Assembly (NCBI RefSeq): GCF_008274805.1
Contig: NZ_CP022579.1
Coordinates: 2,728,001 to 2,792,000, forward strand
Source of the DNA: Oryzomicrobium terrae
Lineage (GTDB): Bacteria; Pseudomonadota; Gammaproteobacteria; Burkholderiales; Rhodocyclaceae
Length of the DNA stretch: 64,000 nt
Reading direction: 5' to 3'
Below, in pieces: positions 18,997 through 28,395 of the stretch. The translations under genes were made by a program, and so were the position numbers. The notes beneath the pieces are model-generated. The model made no database searches. It had not been told where the DNA came from and worked only from the letters and a program-made list of their open reading frames with translations. Position 1 is the first letter of the stretch. Each line of letters opens with the position of its first letter.

Positions 18997-19037
18997 GCGG
19001 GGGCGGAATCCGGTAGTTTATCAGGTTCCGCCCCCGC
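18997..19037 (-). promoter_or_regulatory. GC-rich hairpin with a possible hisG promoter in its loop; may also end dctM transcription
   Basis: Perfect 12-bp arms (gcgggggcggaa and ttccgcccccgc) enclose 17 bases. On the minus strand the loop holds TGATAAACT, a good extended -10, about 35 bases before the hisG ATG; no clear -35 is seen. The hairpin is followed by TTTT on the minus strand, so it may alternatively act as the terminator of the dctPQM transcript that ends 34 bases earlier. The two roles are not exclusive. Confidence 0.5.
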
Positions 19038-19071
19038 CCTCGGACACCGGGCAATTACAGCCCTGGCCGCT

Positions 19072-20352
19072 TTACAGGTAGCCCAGGTGGCGCGGCAGCC
19101 ACAGGGCGATTTCCGGCACGAAGGTGACTAGGAACATGGTGCCGGCCATGGCCACCACCATCCACAACACCCAGGGAATGGTCGATTCCATAGATACCCC
19201 GGCCATGCGGCAGGTCACCATCAGGTTCACCCCCAGGGGCGGGTGGAACTGGCCCAGGGCCATGTTCATGGTGATGATGATGCCGAACCACACCAGGTCC
19301 CAGTGAAAGTGCTGGGCGATGGGAATGAGCAGGGGCAGGAAGATGAAGTAGATGGAGATGGCGTCGAGGAACATGCCGGCGATCAGCAGCAGCAGCTGGA
19401 TCGCCAGCAGCATGCCGATTTCCGGCAGGTTGGCGCCGAGCAAGGCCGCCGCCAGGTGATCGAAGGTGCCCAGGGTGTTGCTCGCCCAGGCGAAGACGCT
19501 GGCCAGGGCCACCACGGTGAGGATCACCGAGGAAATCTCGGCGGACTCCACCAGCACCTCGTAGACGTCCTTCCAGGACAGCGAGCGGTAGATCACCATG
19601 CCCACCACCACACCATAGGCAACCGCCACCACCGCTGCTTCGGTCGGAGTGAAGAAGCCCGAGCGCATGCCGCCGAGGATGATCACAGGGGCGAGCAGGC
19701 CCCAGCCGGCCTCCTTGAGGCTCTGCCAGAAGGGCGGCCGGGGCTCGGCCGGGGCGGCCTCGAAGCCGTGGCGCACCGACAACCACCAGGCCACCAGGAT
19801 CAGGGTCAGGCCGGAGAGGATGCCCGGGATCATGCCGGCGGCGAACAGGGCCGGCACCGAGGCCTGGGGCACCAGCAGGCTGTAGATGACGAAGGCGATC
19901 GACGGCGGGATCAGGATGTCGGTAGAACCGGCGGCAGCGATCACCCCGGCGGTGAACGAGCGCGGGTAGCCGGCCTTGAGCATGGACGGCAGCATCACCG
20001 CCCCCACCGCCGCCGAATCCGCCGGGCCGGAGCCGGAAATGCCCCCCAGGATCATCGCCACCAGGATGGCGACGATGGCCAGGCTGCCGCGCCGCTGGCC
20101 GACCACCGCCGAGGCGAAGCGGACGATGGTGGCGGCGACCCCGGCCTTTTCGAAGATCAGACCGGCGATGACGAATACCGGAATGGCCATCAGCGGGTAC
20201 TTGGCGATGCCGGTATAGACGTTAGTGGGGATCGACATCACCCCCAACCCGGTGGCGGCCACCACGGCACCGCCGGCCACGCCCATGGCCACCGCCAGCG
20301 GCACGCCGGAAAACATCAGGATGGCAAACAAGCCGAACAGGAGCCAATCCAT
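19072..20352 (-). CDS. dctM: TRAP transporter large permease, DctM family
   Basis: The 426-residue inner-membrane protein has about 12 hydrophobic segments and the DctM signatures MLGGISGSGPADSAAVGA, TDILIPPSIAFVIYS and LLLIAGMFLDAISIYFI. It couples sodium flow to uptake of an organic acid delivered by DctP. The start shares one base with the dctQ stop (TGATG). Normal length. It is the last gene of a tripartite dctP-dctQ-dctM operon that lies between murA and hisG. Confidence 0.95.
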   Translation of the reverse strand: MDWLLFGLFAILMFSGVPLAVAMGVAGGAVVAATGLGVMSIPTNVYTGIAKYPLMAIPVFVIAGLIFEKAGVAATIVRFASAVVGQRRGSLAIVAILVAMILGGISGSGPADSAAVGAVMLPSMLKAGYPRSFTAGVIAAAGSTDILIPPSIAFVIYSLLVPQASVPALFAAGMIPGILSGLTLILVAWWLSVRHGFEAAPAEPRPPFWQSLKEAGWGLLAPVIILGGMRSGFFTPTEAAVVAVAYGVVVGMVIYRSLSWKDVYEVLVESAEISSVILTVVALASVFAWASNTLGTFDHLAAALLGANLPEIGMLLAIQLLLLIAGMFLDAISIYFIFLPLLIPIAQHFHWDLVWFGIIITMNMALGQFHPPLGVNLMVTCRMAGVSMESTIPWVLWMVVAMAGTMFLVTFVPEIALWLPRHLGYL

Positions 20353-20888
20353 CAGTGCGCCTCCTGACCGGCCCGCAGGCTAGCGACAATGCGCTGCACC
20401 AGGCGCAGCACCACCAGGGCCGACAACAGCGGCAGCCAGACGGTGTACAGCCACTGGGGAATATCCAGGGACGGCGACGTCACCTCGAACTGGAAGTCGT
20501 CCCAGGCCATACGCGTACCGAGCACTGCCAGGGTGGCAAACGCCAGCAGGGAGGCAGCGTAAGCGAGCAGTCGGGACCAGTAGCGCACCGCCGGACCGCG
20601 CCGCTCGACGAAGAAAGCGATGGCGATGTGGTGATGCCGGACGAAGGCATGGGACGCACCGACCAGGGTCATGACCACCATCAGCCAGACCGAGATTTCC
20701 TCGGTGAAGGCAAACGAGATATCGGTGAAGTAGCGCACCACCACGTTGGCCAGGGTGATCAGGCAGAGCAGGCCCATGGTCAGGGCCATCAGGGCCCGTT
20801 CGACACGGTCGAGCAGGGGGAGAGGGGCGGACGGCCGCTCCCCCTCCCCGGGTGCCGCGGCAACCGGGGAGATGTGGGAGTCGGCCAT
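20352..20888 (-). CDS. dctQ: TRAP transporter small permease, DctQ family
   Basis: The 178-residue protein has an N-terminal cytosolic lead (about 35 residues) and four TM segments, with the family's EEISVWLMVVMTLVGASHAF in the second and the WDDFQFEVTSPSLDIPQWL loop before the last. It joins DctM in the membrane. The start at 20888 follows the dctP stop by two bases; the longer frame upstream lies inside dctP. Confidence 0.92.
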   Translation of the reverse strand: MADSHISPVAAAPGEGERPSAPLPLLDRVERALMALTMGLLCLITLANVVVRYFTDISFAFTEEISVWLMVVMTLVGASHAFVRHHHIAIAFFVERRGPAVRYWSRLLAYAASLLAFATLAVLGTRMAWDDFQFEVTSPSLDIPQWLYTVWLPLLSALVVLRLVQRIVASLRAGQEAH

Positions 20889-20890
20889 GA

Positions 20891-21931
20891 TTACTTCTTC
20901 TGCCCGGCAGCGATGGCGGCTTCGGCCTTCTTCACCAAAGGCTCGCCAATGGTCTTGCTCCACTTGGCATAGACCGGACGGGTGGCGGCAACGAACTGCT
21001 CACGCTCGGCCGCGGTCGGCACGGTGACGGTAACGCCGGAGGCCTCGATCTGCTTGACCAGGGACGAGTCGGCAGCAGTCAGGCCCTTGCGTGCCTTGTC
21101 CACGTTCTCGCGGCCGGCCTGCAGCGCGGCCTGGCGCACGGCCTCACGGTCGGCGGCGGACCAACTGGCCCAGACATCCTTGTTCACCACGAAGATCAGC
21201 GGGTCGGCCACGTAGTGCCACAGGGTCAGGTGTTTCTGGCCGACGGTGGGCAGCTTGGCGGCAACAAACACCGACAGGGGATTCTCCTGGCCGTCCACGG
21301 CACCGGAGGCCAGGGCCGGCTGGGCGTCGGCCCAACTCATCTGGGTCGGGTTGGCGCCCAGGGCGGAGAAGGTTTCGTTGTAGAGGGGGGAGCCCACCAC
21401 GCGCAGCTTCATGCCCTTCAGGTCGGCCGGGGTGCGCACCGGACGCTTGGAATTGGACAGTTCTCGGAAGCCGTTTTCCCCCCAGGCAAGCGGCACCACC
21501 TGGTTCTTTTCCAGCACCTTGAACAGATCCTGGCCGACTTCGCCGTGGGTCAGGGCGTCAATGGCCCGGTAGTCGGGCAGCAGGAAGGGCAGGGAGAAAA
21601 GGTTGAGTTCCTTGACCTGGGGCGACCAGTTGATGGTCGAGCCCACGGCCAGGTCGATCACCCCCTGGCGGATGGCGGTGAATTCCCGGGTCTGGTCCCC
21701 GCCCACCAGGGAGGTGCCGGGGTAGAGCTTGATGTTGATGCGGCCCTGGGTCTTTTCCTTGACCAGTTCGGCCCAGCGCTCGCCGGCCTGCCCCCAGGGG
21801 AAGGCGGTACCGAGCACGGTGGACAGCCGGTATTCGGCCCGGTAGGACTGGGCCTGGGCGTGCGACACAACGCCGCCGAGCAACATCCCGACTGCCGCCA
21901 GAGCGGCAAACAATGCCTTGGGTTTACGCAT
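20891..21931 (-). CDS. dctP: TRAP transporter periplasmic solute-binding protein, DctP family
   Basis: The 346-residue protein has a clear signal peptide (MRKPKALFAALAAVGMLLGG, cleavage probably after SHAQA near residue 27) and the DctP fold: GTAFPWGQAGERWAELVKE, a central LKGMKLRVVGSPLYNETFSALGANPTQMSW region with the ligand-binding Arg, and DGQENPLSVF. C4-dicarboxylates are likely because of the DctP subgroup look, but keto or sugar acids are possible. A good GGAGGAG ribosome site precedes the ATG. It is the first gene of dctPQM. Confidence 0.93.
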   Translation of the reverse strand: MRKPKALFAALAAVGMLLGGVVSHAQAQSYRAEYRLSTVLGTAFPWGQAGERWAELVKEKTQGRINIKLYPGTSLVGGDQTREFTAIRQGVIDLAVGSTINWSPQVKELNLFSLPFLLPDYRAIDALTHGEVGQDLFKVLEKNQVVPLAWGENGFRELSNSKRPVRTPADLKGMKLRVVGSPLYNETFSALGANPTQMSWADAQPALASGAVDGQENPLSVFVAAKLPTVGQKHLTLWHYVADPLIFVVNKDVWASWSAADREAVRQAALQAGRENVDKARKGLTAADSSLVKQIEASGVTVTVPTAAEREQFVAATRPVYAKWSKTIGEPLVKKAEAAIAAGQKK

Positions 21932-22031
21932 GACTCCTCCACAATTCTTGGAATTTTCTCGGTTGGCTCGCCCCGCAAAATGACAGGGACGAGCGCCGGA
22001 TTATGGGAGTGATGCGCGCGCGGAGCAATAC

Positions 22032-22058
22032 GCCGGCGTGGGCCAATACCACGCCGGC
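22032..22058 (-). other. Hairpin downstream of murA
   Basis: Ten-base perfect arms (gccggcgtgg / ccacgccggc) with a seven-base loop lie 15 bases past the murA stop. No T run follows on either strand, so it may act as a weak or factor-assisted terminator separating murA from dctPQM, or protect the 3' end. Confidence 0.45.
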
Positions 22059-22072
22059 AAAGGCTTAGGAGA

Positions 22073-23576
<1,504 letters not shown>

Positions 23577-23578
23577 GG

Positions 23579-24403
23579 TTAAGCTCGCAGTTTGTAGCCG
23601 CGCTTGAGCAGCGCGAGAGTGAAAGCGGCGGTGGCGAGAAAGCCTCCCAGTACCACCGCCAGCGACAGCCCCGGGGCCACGTCGGACACGCCGAAGAAGC
23701 CGTAGCGGAAGCCGTCAATCATGTAAAACACCGGATTGAAGCGGGACACCCCCTGCCAGAACGACGGCAGGGAATGGATCGAGTAGAACACGCCCGAAAG
23801 CATGGTCAGCGGCATCACCAGAAAGTTCTGGAAGGCCGCCAACTGGTCGAACTTGTCCGCCCACATGCCGGCGATCAGGCCCAGGGCGCCCATCAGAGCG
23901 CCACCCAGCAAGGCGAAGGCCAGCACCCAGCCCGGTGCGGCAAGGCCGAAACCGGCATCGGGCAAGGACAGGGCCACCAGCCCGCCGGTGACGACCAGCA
24001 CCCCCGCACCGACCACCAAGCCACGCACGGCGGCAGCCAGGACGAAGGCAGCAAAGAAGTCCAGGTAGGAGAGCGGCGGCAGCAGGACGAAGACGATGCT
24101 GCCGGTGACCTTGGACTGGATCAGGGAGGATGAGGCATTGGCAAAGGCGTTCTGCAGCACCGACATCATCGCCAGGCCGGGGATGAGAAACGCCACGTAA
24201 CGCACCCCATGGACCGCCACATGGCCATCGAGGACGTGGGCGAAGATGAGCAGGTACAACAGGGCGGTCAGCACCGGCGCTGCCACAGTCTGGAAGCCGA
24301 CCTTCCAGAAGCGCAGCATTTCCTTCTTGAACAGGGTCTGAAAGCCGAGCCAGCGATCCGGCGTTTCCGCCTGGGCTCCGCGCAACTCACGGGGGTCAGC
24401 CAT
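23579..24403 (-). CDS. ABC-2 type transporter permease
   Basis: The 274-residue protein has a cytosolic N-terminal helix (FQTLFKKEMLRFWKVG) and six TM segments, with the ABC-2 late motif PLTMLSGVFYSIHSLP. It resembles YadH/NodJ-type permeases. The ATPase gene immediately before it overlaps by eight bases, so the pair forms one exporter. Substrate is unknown; in several betaproteobacteria the same pair sits between mlaB and ibaG, suggesting an envelope lipid or glycan role. Confidence 0.9.
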   Translation of the reverse strand: MADPRELRGAQAETPDRWLGFQTLFKKEMLRFWKVGFQTVAAPVLTALLYLLIFAHVLDGHVAVHGVRYVAFLIPGLAMMSVLQNAFANASSSLIQSKVTGSIVFVLLPPLSYLDFFAAFVLAAAVRGLVVGAGVLVVTGGLVALSLPDAGFGLAAPGWVLAFALLGGALMGALGLIAGMWADKFDQLAAFQNFLVMPLTMLSGVFYSIHSLPSFWQGVSRFNPVFYMIDGFRYGFFGVSDVAPGLSLAVVLGGFLATAAFTLALLKRGYKLRA

Positions 24404-25310
24404 GACCGCCCTCCCGCAGCAGATTGACGAACACTTCTTCGAGATCCGGAGGGAAGACGCGCAGGTCCTCGACGATGCAGCCGGACTCGCGCAGCCGGCT
24501 CAAGGTCGGCTCCAGGTCGGCGGCGCCGCTCAGGGGCAGGCGCAGGCTGCGTCCGTCATCCTCGAAACGGGCCCGGGCAGCCAGCTCCCCAGACAGCGGG
24601 CGCGGATCGGCCAGGCGCACCCACAGGGCGTGGCCGGAAAAACGCGCCAGCAGGTTGGCGGTGGTATCCAGGGCCACTACCCGGCCCTGCTTCATCATGG
24701 CAATGCGCCCGCACAGCGCCTCGGCCTCTTCCAGGTAATGGGTAGTGAGGATGATGGTGTGTCCCTGGCCGTTGAGCTTGCGCACAAAGGTCCACAGCCC
24801 CTGGCGCAACTCCACATCGACCCCGGCGGTAGGCTCGTCGAGGACGATCACCGGCGGTTTATGCACCAGGGCCTGGGCCACCAGCACCCGGCGCTTCATG
24901 CCCCCGGACAGGCGGCGCATGTTGGTGTTGGCCTTGTCGGTCAGGTCCAGGGCCGCCAGGATCTCGTCGATCCAATCGTCGTTACGGGTCAGACCGAAGT
25001 AGCCGGACTGGAAGCGCAGGGTTTCGCGCACAGTAAAGAACGGGTCGAAGACCAGCTCTTGTGGAACCACGCCCAGCAGGCGGCGCGCCGCGCGGTAATC
25101 GTCGACCACGTCGCGGCCGAGCACCGACAAACGCCCCGAATCGGGACGGGCCAAACCGGCCAGACAGGAAATCAGTGTGGTTTTGCCGGCGCCGTTGGGG
25201 CCGAGCAAGCCGAAGAACTCGCCCTCTTCGATCGCCAGGCTGACGCCGTCCAGGGCCGTCAGGGCACCAAAGCGCTTGACCACTCGATCGATGGAAACGG
25301 CAATGGCCAT
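24396..25310 (-). CDS. ABC transporter ATP-binding protein (YadG-like)
   Basis: The 304-residue ATPase has Walker A GPNGAGKTTL, the Q-loop VVPQELVFD, signature RRLSGGMKRRV and Walker B VIVLDEPTAGVD, then a C-terminal domain of about 80 residues typical of YadG/CcmA-type export ATPases. The start at 25310 (MAIAVSIDRVVK) is the family start; the frame upstream crosses mlaB. Works with the ABC-2 permease that follows. Confidence 0.93.
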   Translation of the reverse strand: MAIAVSIDRVVKRFGALTALDGVSLAIEEGEFFGLLGPNGAGKTTLISCLAGLARPDSGRLSVLGRDVVDDYRAARRLLGVVPQELVFDPFFTVRETLRFQSGYFGLTRNDDWIDEILAALDLTDKANTNMRRLSGGMKRRVLVAQALVHKPPVIVLDEPTAGVDVELRQGLWTFVRKLNGQGHTIILTTHYLEEAEALCGRIAMMKQGRVVALDTTANLLARFSGHALWVRLADPRPLSGELAARARFEDDGRSLRLPLSGAADLEPTLSRLRESGCIVEDLRVFPPDLEEVFVNLLREGGHG

Positions 25311-25356
25311 GGAACTACGCGCTGAAAAGGGCAAGGACAGGAAAGGTGGAAAAGCG

Positions 25357-25644
25357 TCAGGCCGACGCTGCGGGGACCAAGCCGAGCAAGTCGTCCAGGT
25401 CATAGAGCGCGGCCAAGGCGACCAGGGACGCAGGCGCCCCGACCACAGCCAGGGGCCGCCCCAGCTCCCGGGCCCACTCCAGCAGCACCGCAAGCCCCGA
25501 CGAATCGACTTCGGCCACCGCGCTCAGATCGACGCCGCCGCTGGCCTGGGCCAGTTGGGACATCCCTCCTTGCAGCAGGGAGGCAGCCGTGGCCATGGTC
25601 ATGGCGCCGGCCACGTGCAGGCGACCATCCGCCAGGGTGATCAT
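25357..25644 (-). CDS. mlaB: MlaB, STAS-domain component of the Mla lipid transporter
   Basis: The 95-residue protein is a lone STAS domain with VDLSAVAEVDSSGLAVLLEWAR, the region that holds the conserved Ser-Ser/Thr site in STAS proteins. In E. coli MlaB binds MlaF and is needed for stability of the MlaFEDB complex. The ATG overlaps the mlaC stop by four bases, supporting this start over an earlier one at 25800. Confidence 0.88.
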   Translation of the reverse strand: MITLADGRLHVAGAMTMATAASLLQGGMSQLAQASGGVDLSAVAEVDSSGLAVLLEWARELGRPLAVVGAPASLVALAALYDLDDLLGLVPAASA

Positions 25645-26273
25645 TTCTTGTCCGCCACCTTGGTGTCCGAGGCCTTGTTCTTGGCCTGAAGCGACTTGAT
25701 CAGGCCGTCCACCCCGCCGGAACGTACCTCCTGGGCAAAGGTGTCGCGGTAGTTGGTGACCAGGGACACCCCGGCGACCACCACATCGAACACCTTCCAA
25801 CCGTCATCCAACTTTTCCAGGTTGTAGTCGATCTGCACCGGCTTGCCGCCCGGCTGGTTGACCTGGGTGCGCACCAGCACCTCGGTATCCGCCGGCTGCA
25901 TCTTGAGCGGTTTGTAATCGATGGTCTGATTCTTGTAAGCAGTCAGGGCGTTGGAGTAGGTGCGCACCAGCAGGGTGCGGAATTCCACGACCAACACCTT
26001 CTTCTGGTCCGGGTTCGCCTTGTTCCAATCGCGCCCCATGGCCAGGGCGGTCATGTGGTTGAAATTGAAGTGGGGCAAAACCTTGGCATCGACCAGGGCG
26101 ATGGCCTTCTGGGTGTTGCCGCTCTGGATGTCCTTGTCGTTGCGGACGATGTGCAGCACTTCCTCGGTGACACGCTTCACCAGGACATCGGGAGCATCGT
26201 CATTGGCCTGGGCCGGAACCGCGCAGCAGAGAGCCAGGAGGGGCAAGGCAAGGGAGAGAAGTCGTTTCATCAT
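25641..26273 (-). CDS. mlaC: MlaC, periplasmic phospholipid shuttle
   Basis: The 210-residue protein has a signal peptide (MMKRLLSLALPLLALCCAVP, cleavage after AQA) and the MlaC/Ttg2D fold with the conserved HFNFNHMTALAMGRDW segment and EFRTLLVRTYSNAL. It ferries phospholipid between MlaA at the outer membrane and MlaFEDB at the inner membrane. A lysine-rich C-terminus is noted. A terminator-like hairpin separates it from mlaA upstream. Confidence 0.94.
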   Translation of the reverse strand: MMKRLLSLALPLLALCCAVPAQANDDAPDVLVKRVTEEVLHIVRNDKDIQSGNTQKAIALVDAKVLPHFNFNHMTALAMGRDWNKANPDQKKVLVVEFRTLLVRTYSNALTAYKNQTIDYKPLKMQPADTEVLVRTQVNQPGGKPVQIDYNLEKLDDGWKVFDVVVAGVSLVTNYRDTFAQEVRSGGVDGLIKSLQAKNKASDTKVADKK

Positions 26274-26295
26274 CGCGTTTTCGTCTTGGCTAGGT

Positions 26296-26325
26296 CAAAA
26301 AGCCGCGCGGGACTGGCGTCCCGCG
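26296..26325 (-). terminator. Terminator-like hairpin between mlaA and mlaC
   Basis: An 8-bp stem (cgcgggac / gtcccgcg) with a TGGC loop is followed on the minus strand by GCGGC and five T. It lies within the mla operon, so it would reduce rather than stop transcription of mlaC, mlaB and the genes after them, or a new promoter lies before mlaC. Confidence 0.55.
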
Positions 26326-26357
26326 GCGGTATCTTTCAGGCTGGCTGGCAGCACGGA

Positions 26358-27068
26358 TCAGTCGTCATCCTTGGGGCGGGGCGGATTGCCGTCGTACACC
26401 AGGTTGCGGCGGCGCTGCAGGTAGGCGTCGCGCAGATAGCTGTACTTGTCCAGGGCGGCCTCCTCGATCACCTTCTCGGCCGGTAGCAGCTGGGCCCGGG
26501 TGTTCACCAGTCGGGTCCCCCACAGGGAGTTACGCACCGCCACCTGGTGGGGATAGTAGGCCAGAGGGTCGGTCAGCAGGTCCACCACGAAGCCACCAGT
26601 ATCGCGCACATCACGGGGCCCGGCGATAGGCAGGACCACGTAGGGGCCGGTTTCCAGACCCCAGCGCCCCAGGGACTGGCCAAAGTCTTCCTCGTGCTTC
26701 TCCAGGCCGATCGGCGTCGCCACGTCGAACACGCCGAGGATACCGACCGTGGAGTTGATCAGCAGACGGCCCAAATCGCTCGCCGCATCCGCCGGCTTGC
26801 CCTGGATCAGATTGTTCACCCCGATCATCAGGTCGGCGATGTTATCGAAGAAATTGGTCACCCCGGTTTTCACCGGCGTGGGCAGCACATAGTCGTAGCC
26901 TTGGGCAACGGGTTTCAGGGCGTACTTGTCGACCCCTTCGTTGAAGGCAAAAACCGCCCGGTTCTGGCTTTCCCACGGATCCCGGGGGTTTTCCCCGGTG
27001 GTGGCGCAACCGGACAGGACCAAGCCTGCCAGCAGGCCGGTAGCAACGAGTTTGCAGATGGATTTCAC
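26358..27068 (-). CDS. mlaA: MlaA (VacJ), outer-membrane lipoprotein of the Mla pathway
   Basis: The 236-residue protein has a lipoprotein signal peptide ending in LVLSGC, with the lipidated Cys about residue 20, then DPWESQNRAVFAFN and the VacJ core with DFGQSLGRWGLETGPYVVLP. It removes misplaced phospholipid from the outer leaflet with porins. I chose the GTG at 27068, which gives a normal signal (MKSICKLVATGLLAG) and has AGGGA seven bases before it; an ATG at 27098 would add ten polar residues. In E. coli mlaA is unlinked; here it is inside the operon. Confidence 0.93.
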   Translation of the reverse strand: MKSICKLVATGLLAGLVLSGCATTGENPRDPWESQNRAVFAFNEGVDKYALKPVAQGYDYVLPTPVKTGVTNFFDNIADLMIGVNNLIQGKPADAASDLGRLLINSTVGILGVFDVATPIGLEKHEEDFGQSLGRWGLETGPYVVLPIAGPRDVRDTGGFVVDLLTDPLAYYPHQVAVRNSLWGTRLVNTRAQLLPAEKVIEEAALDKYSYLRDAYLQRRRNLVYDGNPPRPKDDD

Positions 27069-27139
27069 GGCATTCCCTGAGTAGTCGTGATAATTCAAAG
27101 CGTTTCGCCGCGGCGCGGCGACGCAACATTCGCTTGGGG

Positions 27140-27610
27140 TTACTTCCCGGAATCGCCTTCAGACGCCTTGTTGAACATGAACTGGCTGATCAGCTTTTCC
27201 AGCACCACGGCCGACTGGGTCTTGGCAATGGTGTCACCGGGCTGCAACTTCTTCTCATCCCCACCCGCGTCCAGACCGACGTAGTTTTCGCCGAGCAGGC
27301 CGGCGGTGAGGATGGAAGCGAAAGTATCCTTGGGGAAACGGTAGCGCGACTCGACGCTAAGCGAGACCACGGCTTCGTAGGTTTCCGGGTCGAAGCGAAT
27401 GTCCGTCACCCGGCCCACCACCACCCCAGCGCTTTTCACCGGACCACGCACTTTCAGGCCGCCGATGTTATCAAAGCGGGCTTCGATACGGTACGTCTCG
27501 GCGAAGTTGGCGGCGGACAGGTTGCCTACCTTGAGGGCAAGAAACAGGATGGCGGCAATGCCGACGGCGACAAAGGCGCCGACCCACAGGTCGAGCACGG
27601 TACGTTTCAT
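27140..27610 (-). CDS. mlaD: MlaD, MCE-domain lipid-binding protein
   Basis: The 156-residue protein has one N-terminal TM anchor (about 9-28, AFVAVGIAAILFLALKVG) and a single MCE domain with FDNIGGLKVRGPVKSAGVVVGRV and the hexamer-pore region AGLLGENYVGLDAGG. Length is near that of E. coli MlaD (183). Its start shares one base with the mlaE stop region, so the genes are closely coupled. Confidence 0.95.
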   Translation of the reverse strand: MKRTVLDLWVGAFVAVGIAAILFLALKVGNLSAANFAETYRIEARFDNIGGLKVRGPVKSAGVVVGRVTDIRFDPETYEAVVSLSVESRYRFPKDTFASILTAGLLGENYVGLDAGGDEKKLQPGDTIAKTQSAVVLEKLISQFMFNKASEGDSGK

Positions 27611-28395
27611 CAGAGTCCCCGGAACATGAACGAGGTGAGCACGAAATCCAGCGCCAGAATGGCCAGCGCCGAGGTAACCACGGTACGGGTGATAGCCGCC
27701 GACACGCCCTCGGCGGTCGGGGTGGCATCGAACCCTTCGAAGACGGCAATGAACGAGACGGCGATGCCGAACACCACGCTCTTGATCACCCCGTTCAGCA
27801 CATCGGTACGAAAATCTACGGAAGCCTGCATCTGGGACCAGAACGCGCCATTATCGACACCGATGAATTGCACGCCGATGATCCAGCCGCCGAAGATGCC
27901 CATGGCCGAAAACAGGGCCGCCAGCAGGGGCATGGAGATCACCCCCCCCCAAAAGCGCGGTGCCACGACCCGGGCGATGGGATTGACCGCCATCATGTCC
28001 ATGGCCTTCAACTGTTCCGAGGATTTCATGATGCCGACCTCGGCGGTGATCGACGAGCCCGCCCGGGAGGCGAACAGCAGCGCCGCCACCACCGGTCCCA
28101 ACTCGCGCACCAGGGACAGGGCAACAAGGATGCCCAGGGCTTCGGATGAGCCGTAGCGTTGCAGCGTTTCGTAGCCTTGCAGCCCCAGCACCAGGCCGAC
28201 GAACAGGCCGGAGACGAGGATGATGACCAAGGACATCACCCCGGAAAAGAATACTTCCCGGATGGTCAGATTGAAGCGAGTCAGAGCCGTGCCGGAGTGG
28301 GTCAGAATGGCCCACAGGAAGCGGGTGGCAAATCCCAACCGCCAGACCGGATTGACCACGGACGCTCCCAGGCGGGAAAGCAGACGCTTAAGCAC
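27610..28395 (-). CDS. mlaE: MlaE, permease of the Mla lipid transporter
   Basis: The 261-residue inner-membrane protein has the MlaE (DUF140) fold: five hydrophobic segments, GLVLGLQGYETLQRYG, ELGPVVAALLFASRAGSSI and EIGIMK-like AEVGIMKSSEQLKAMD. The GTG at 28395 gives the usual beginning (LKRLLSRLGASVV), is preceded by GGAG at eight bases, and overlaps the mlaF end by eight bases; a longer frame to 28467 runs inside mlaF. Confidence 0.93.
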   Translation of the reverse strand: MLKRLLSRLGASVVNPVWRLGFATRFLWAILTHSGTALTRFNLTIREVFFSGVMSLVIILVSGLFVGLVLGLQGYETLQRYGSSEALGILVALSLVRELGPVVAALLFASRAGSSITAEVGIMKSSEQLKAMDMMAVNPIARVVAPRFWGGVISMPLLAALFSAMGIFGGWIIGVQFIGVDNGAFWSQMQASVDFRTDVLNGVIKSVVFGIAVSFIAVFEGFDATPTAEGVSAAITRTVVTSALAILALDFVLTSFMFRGL

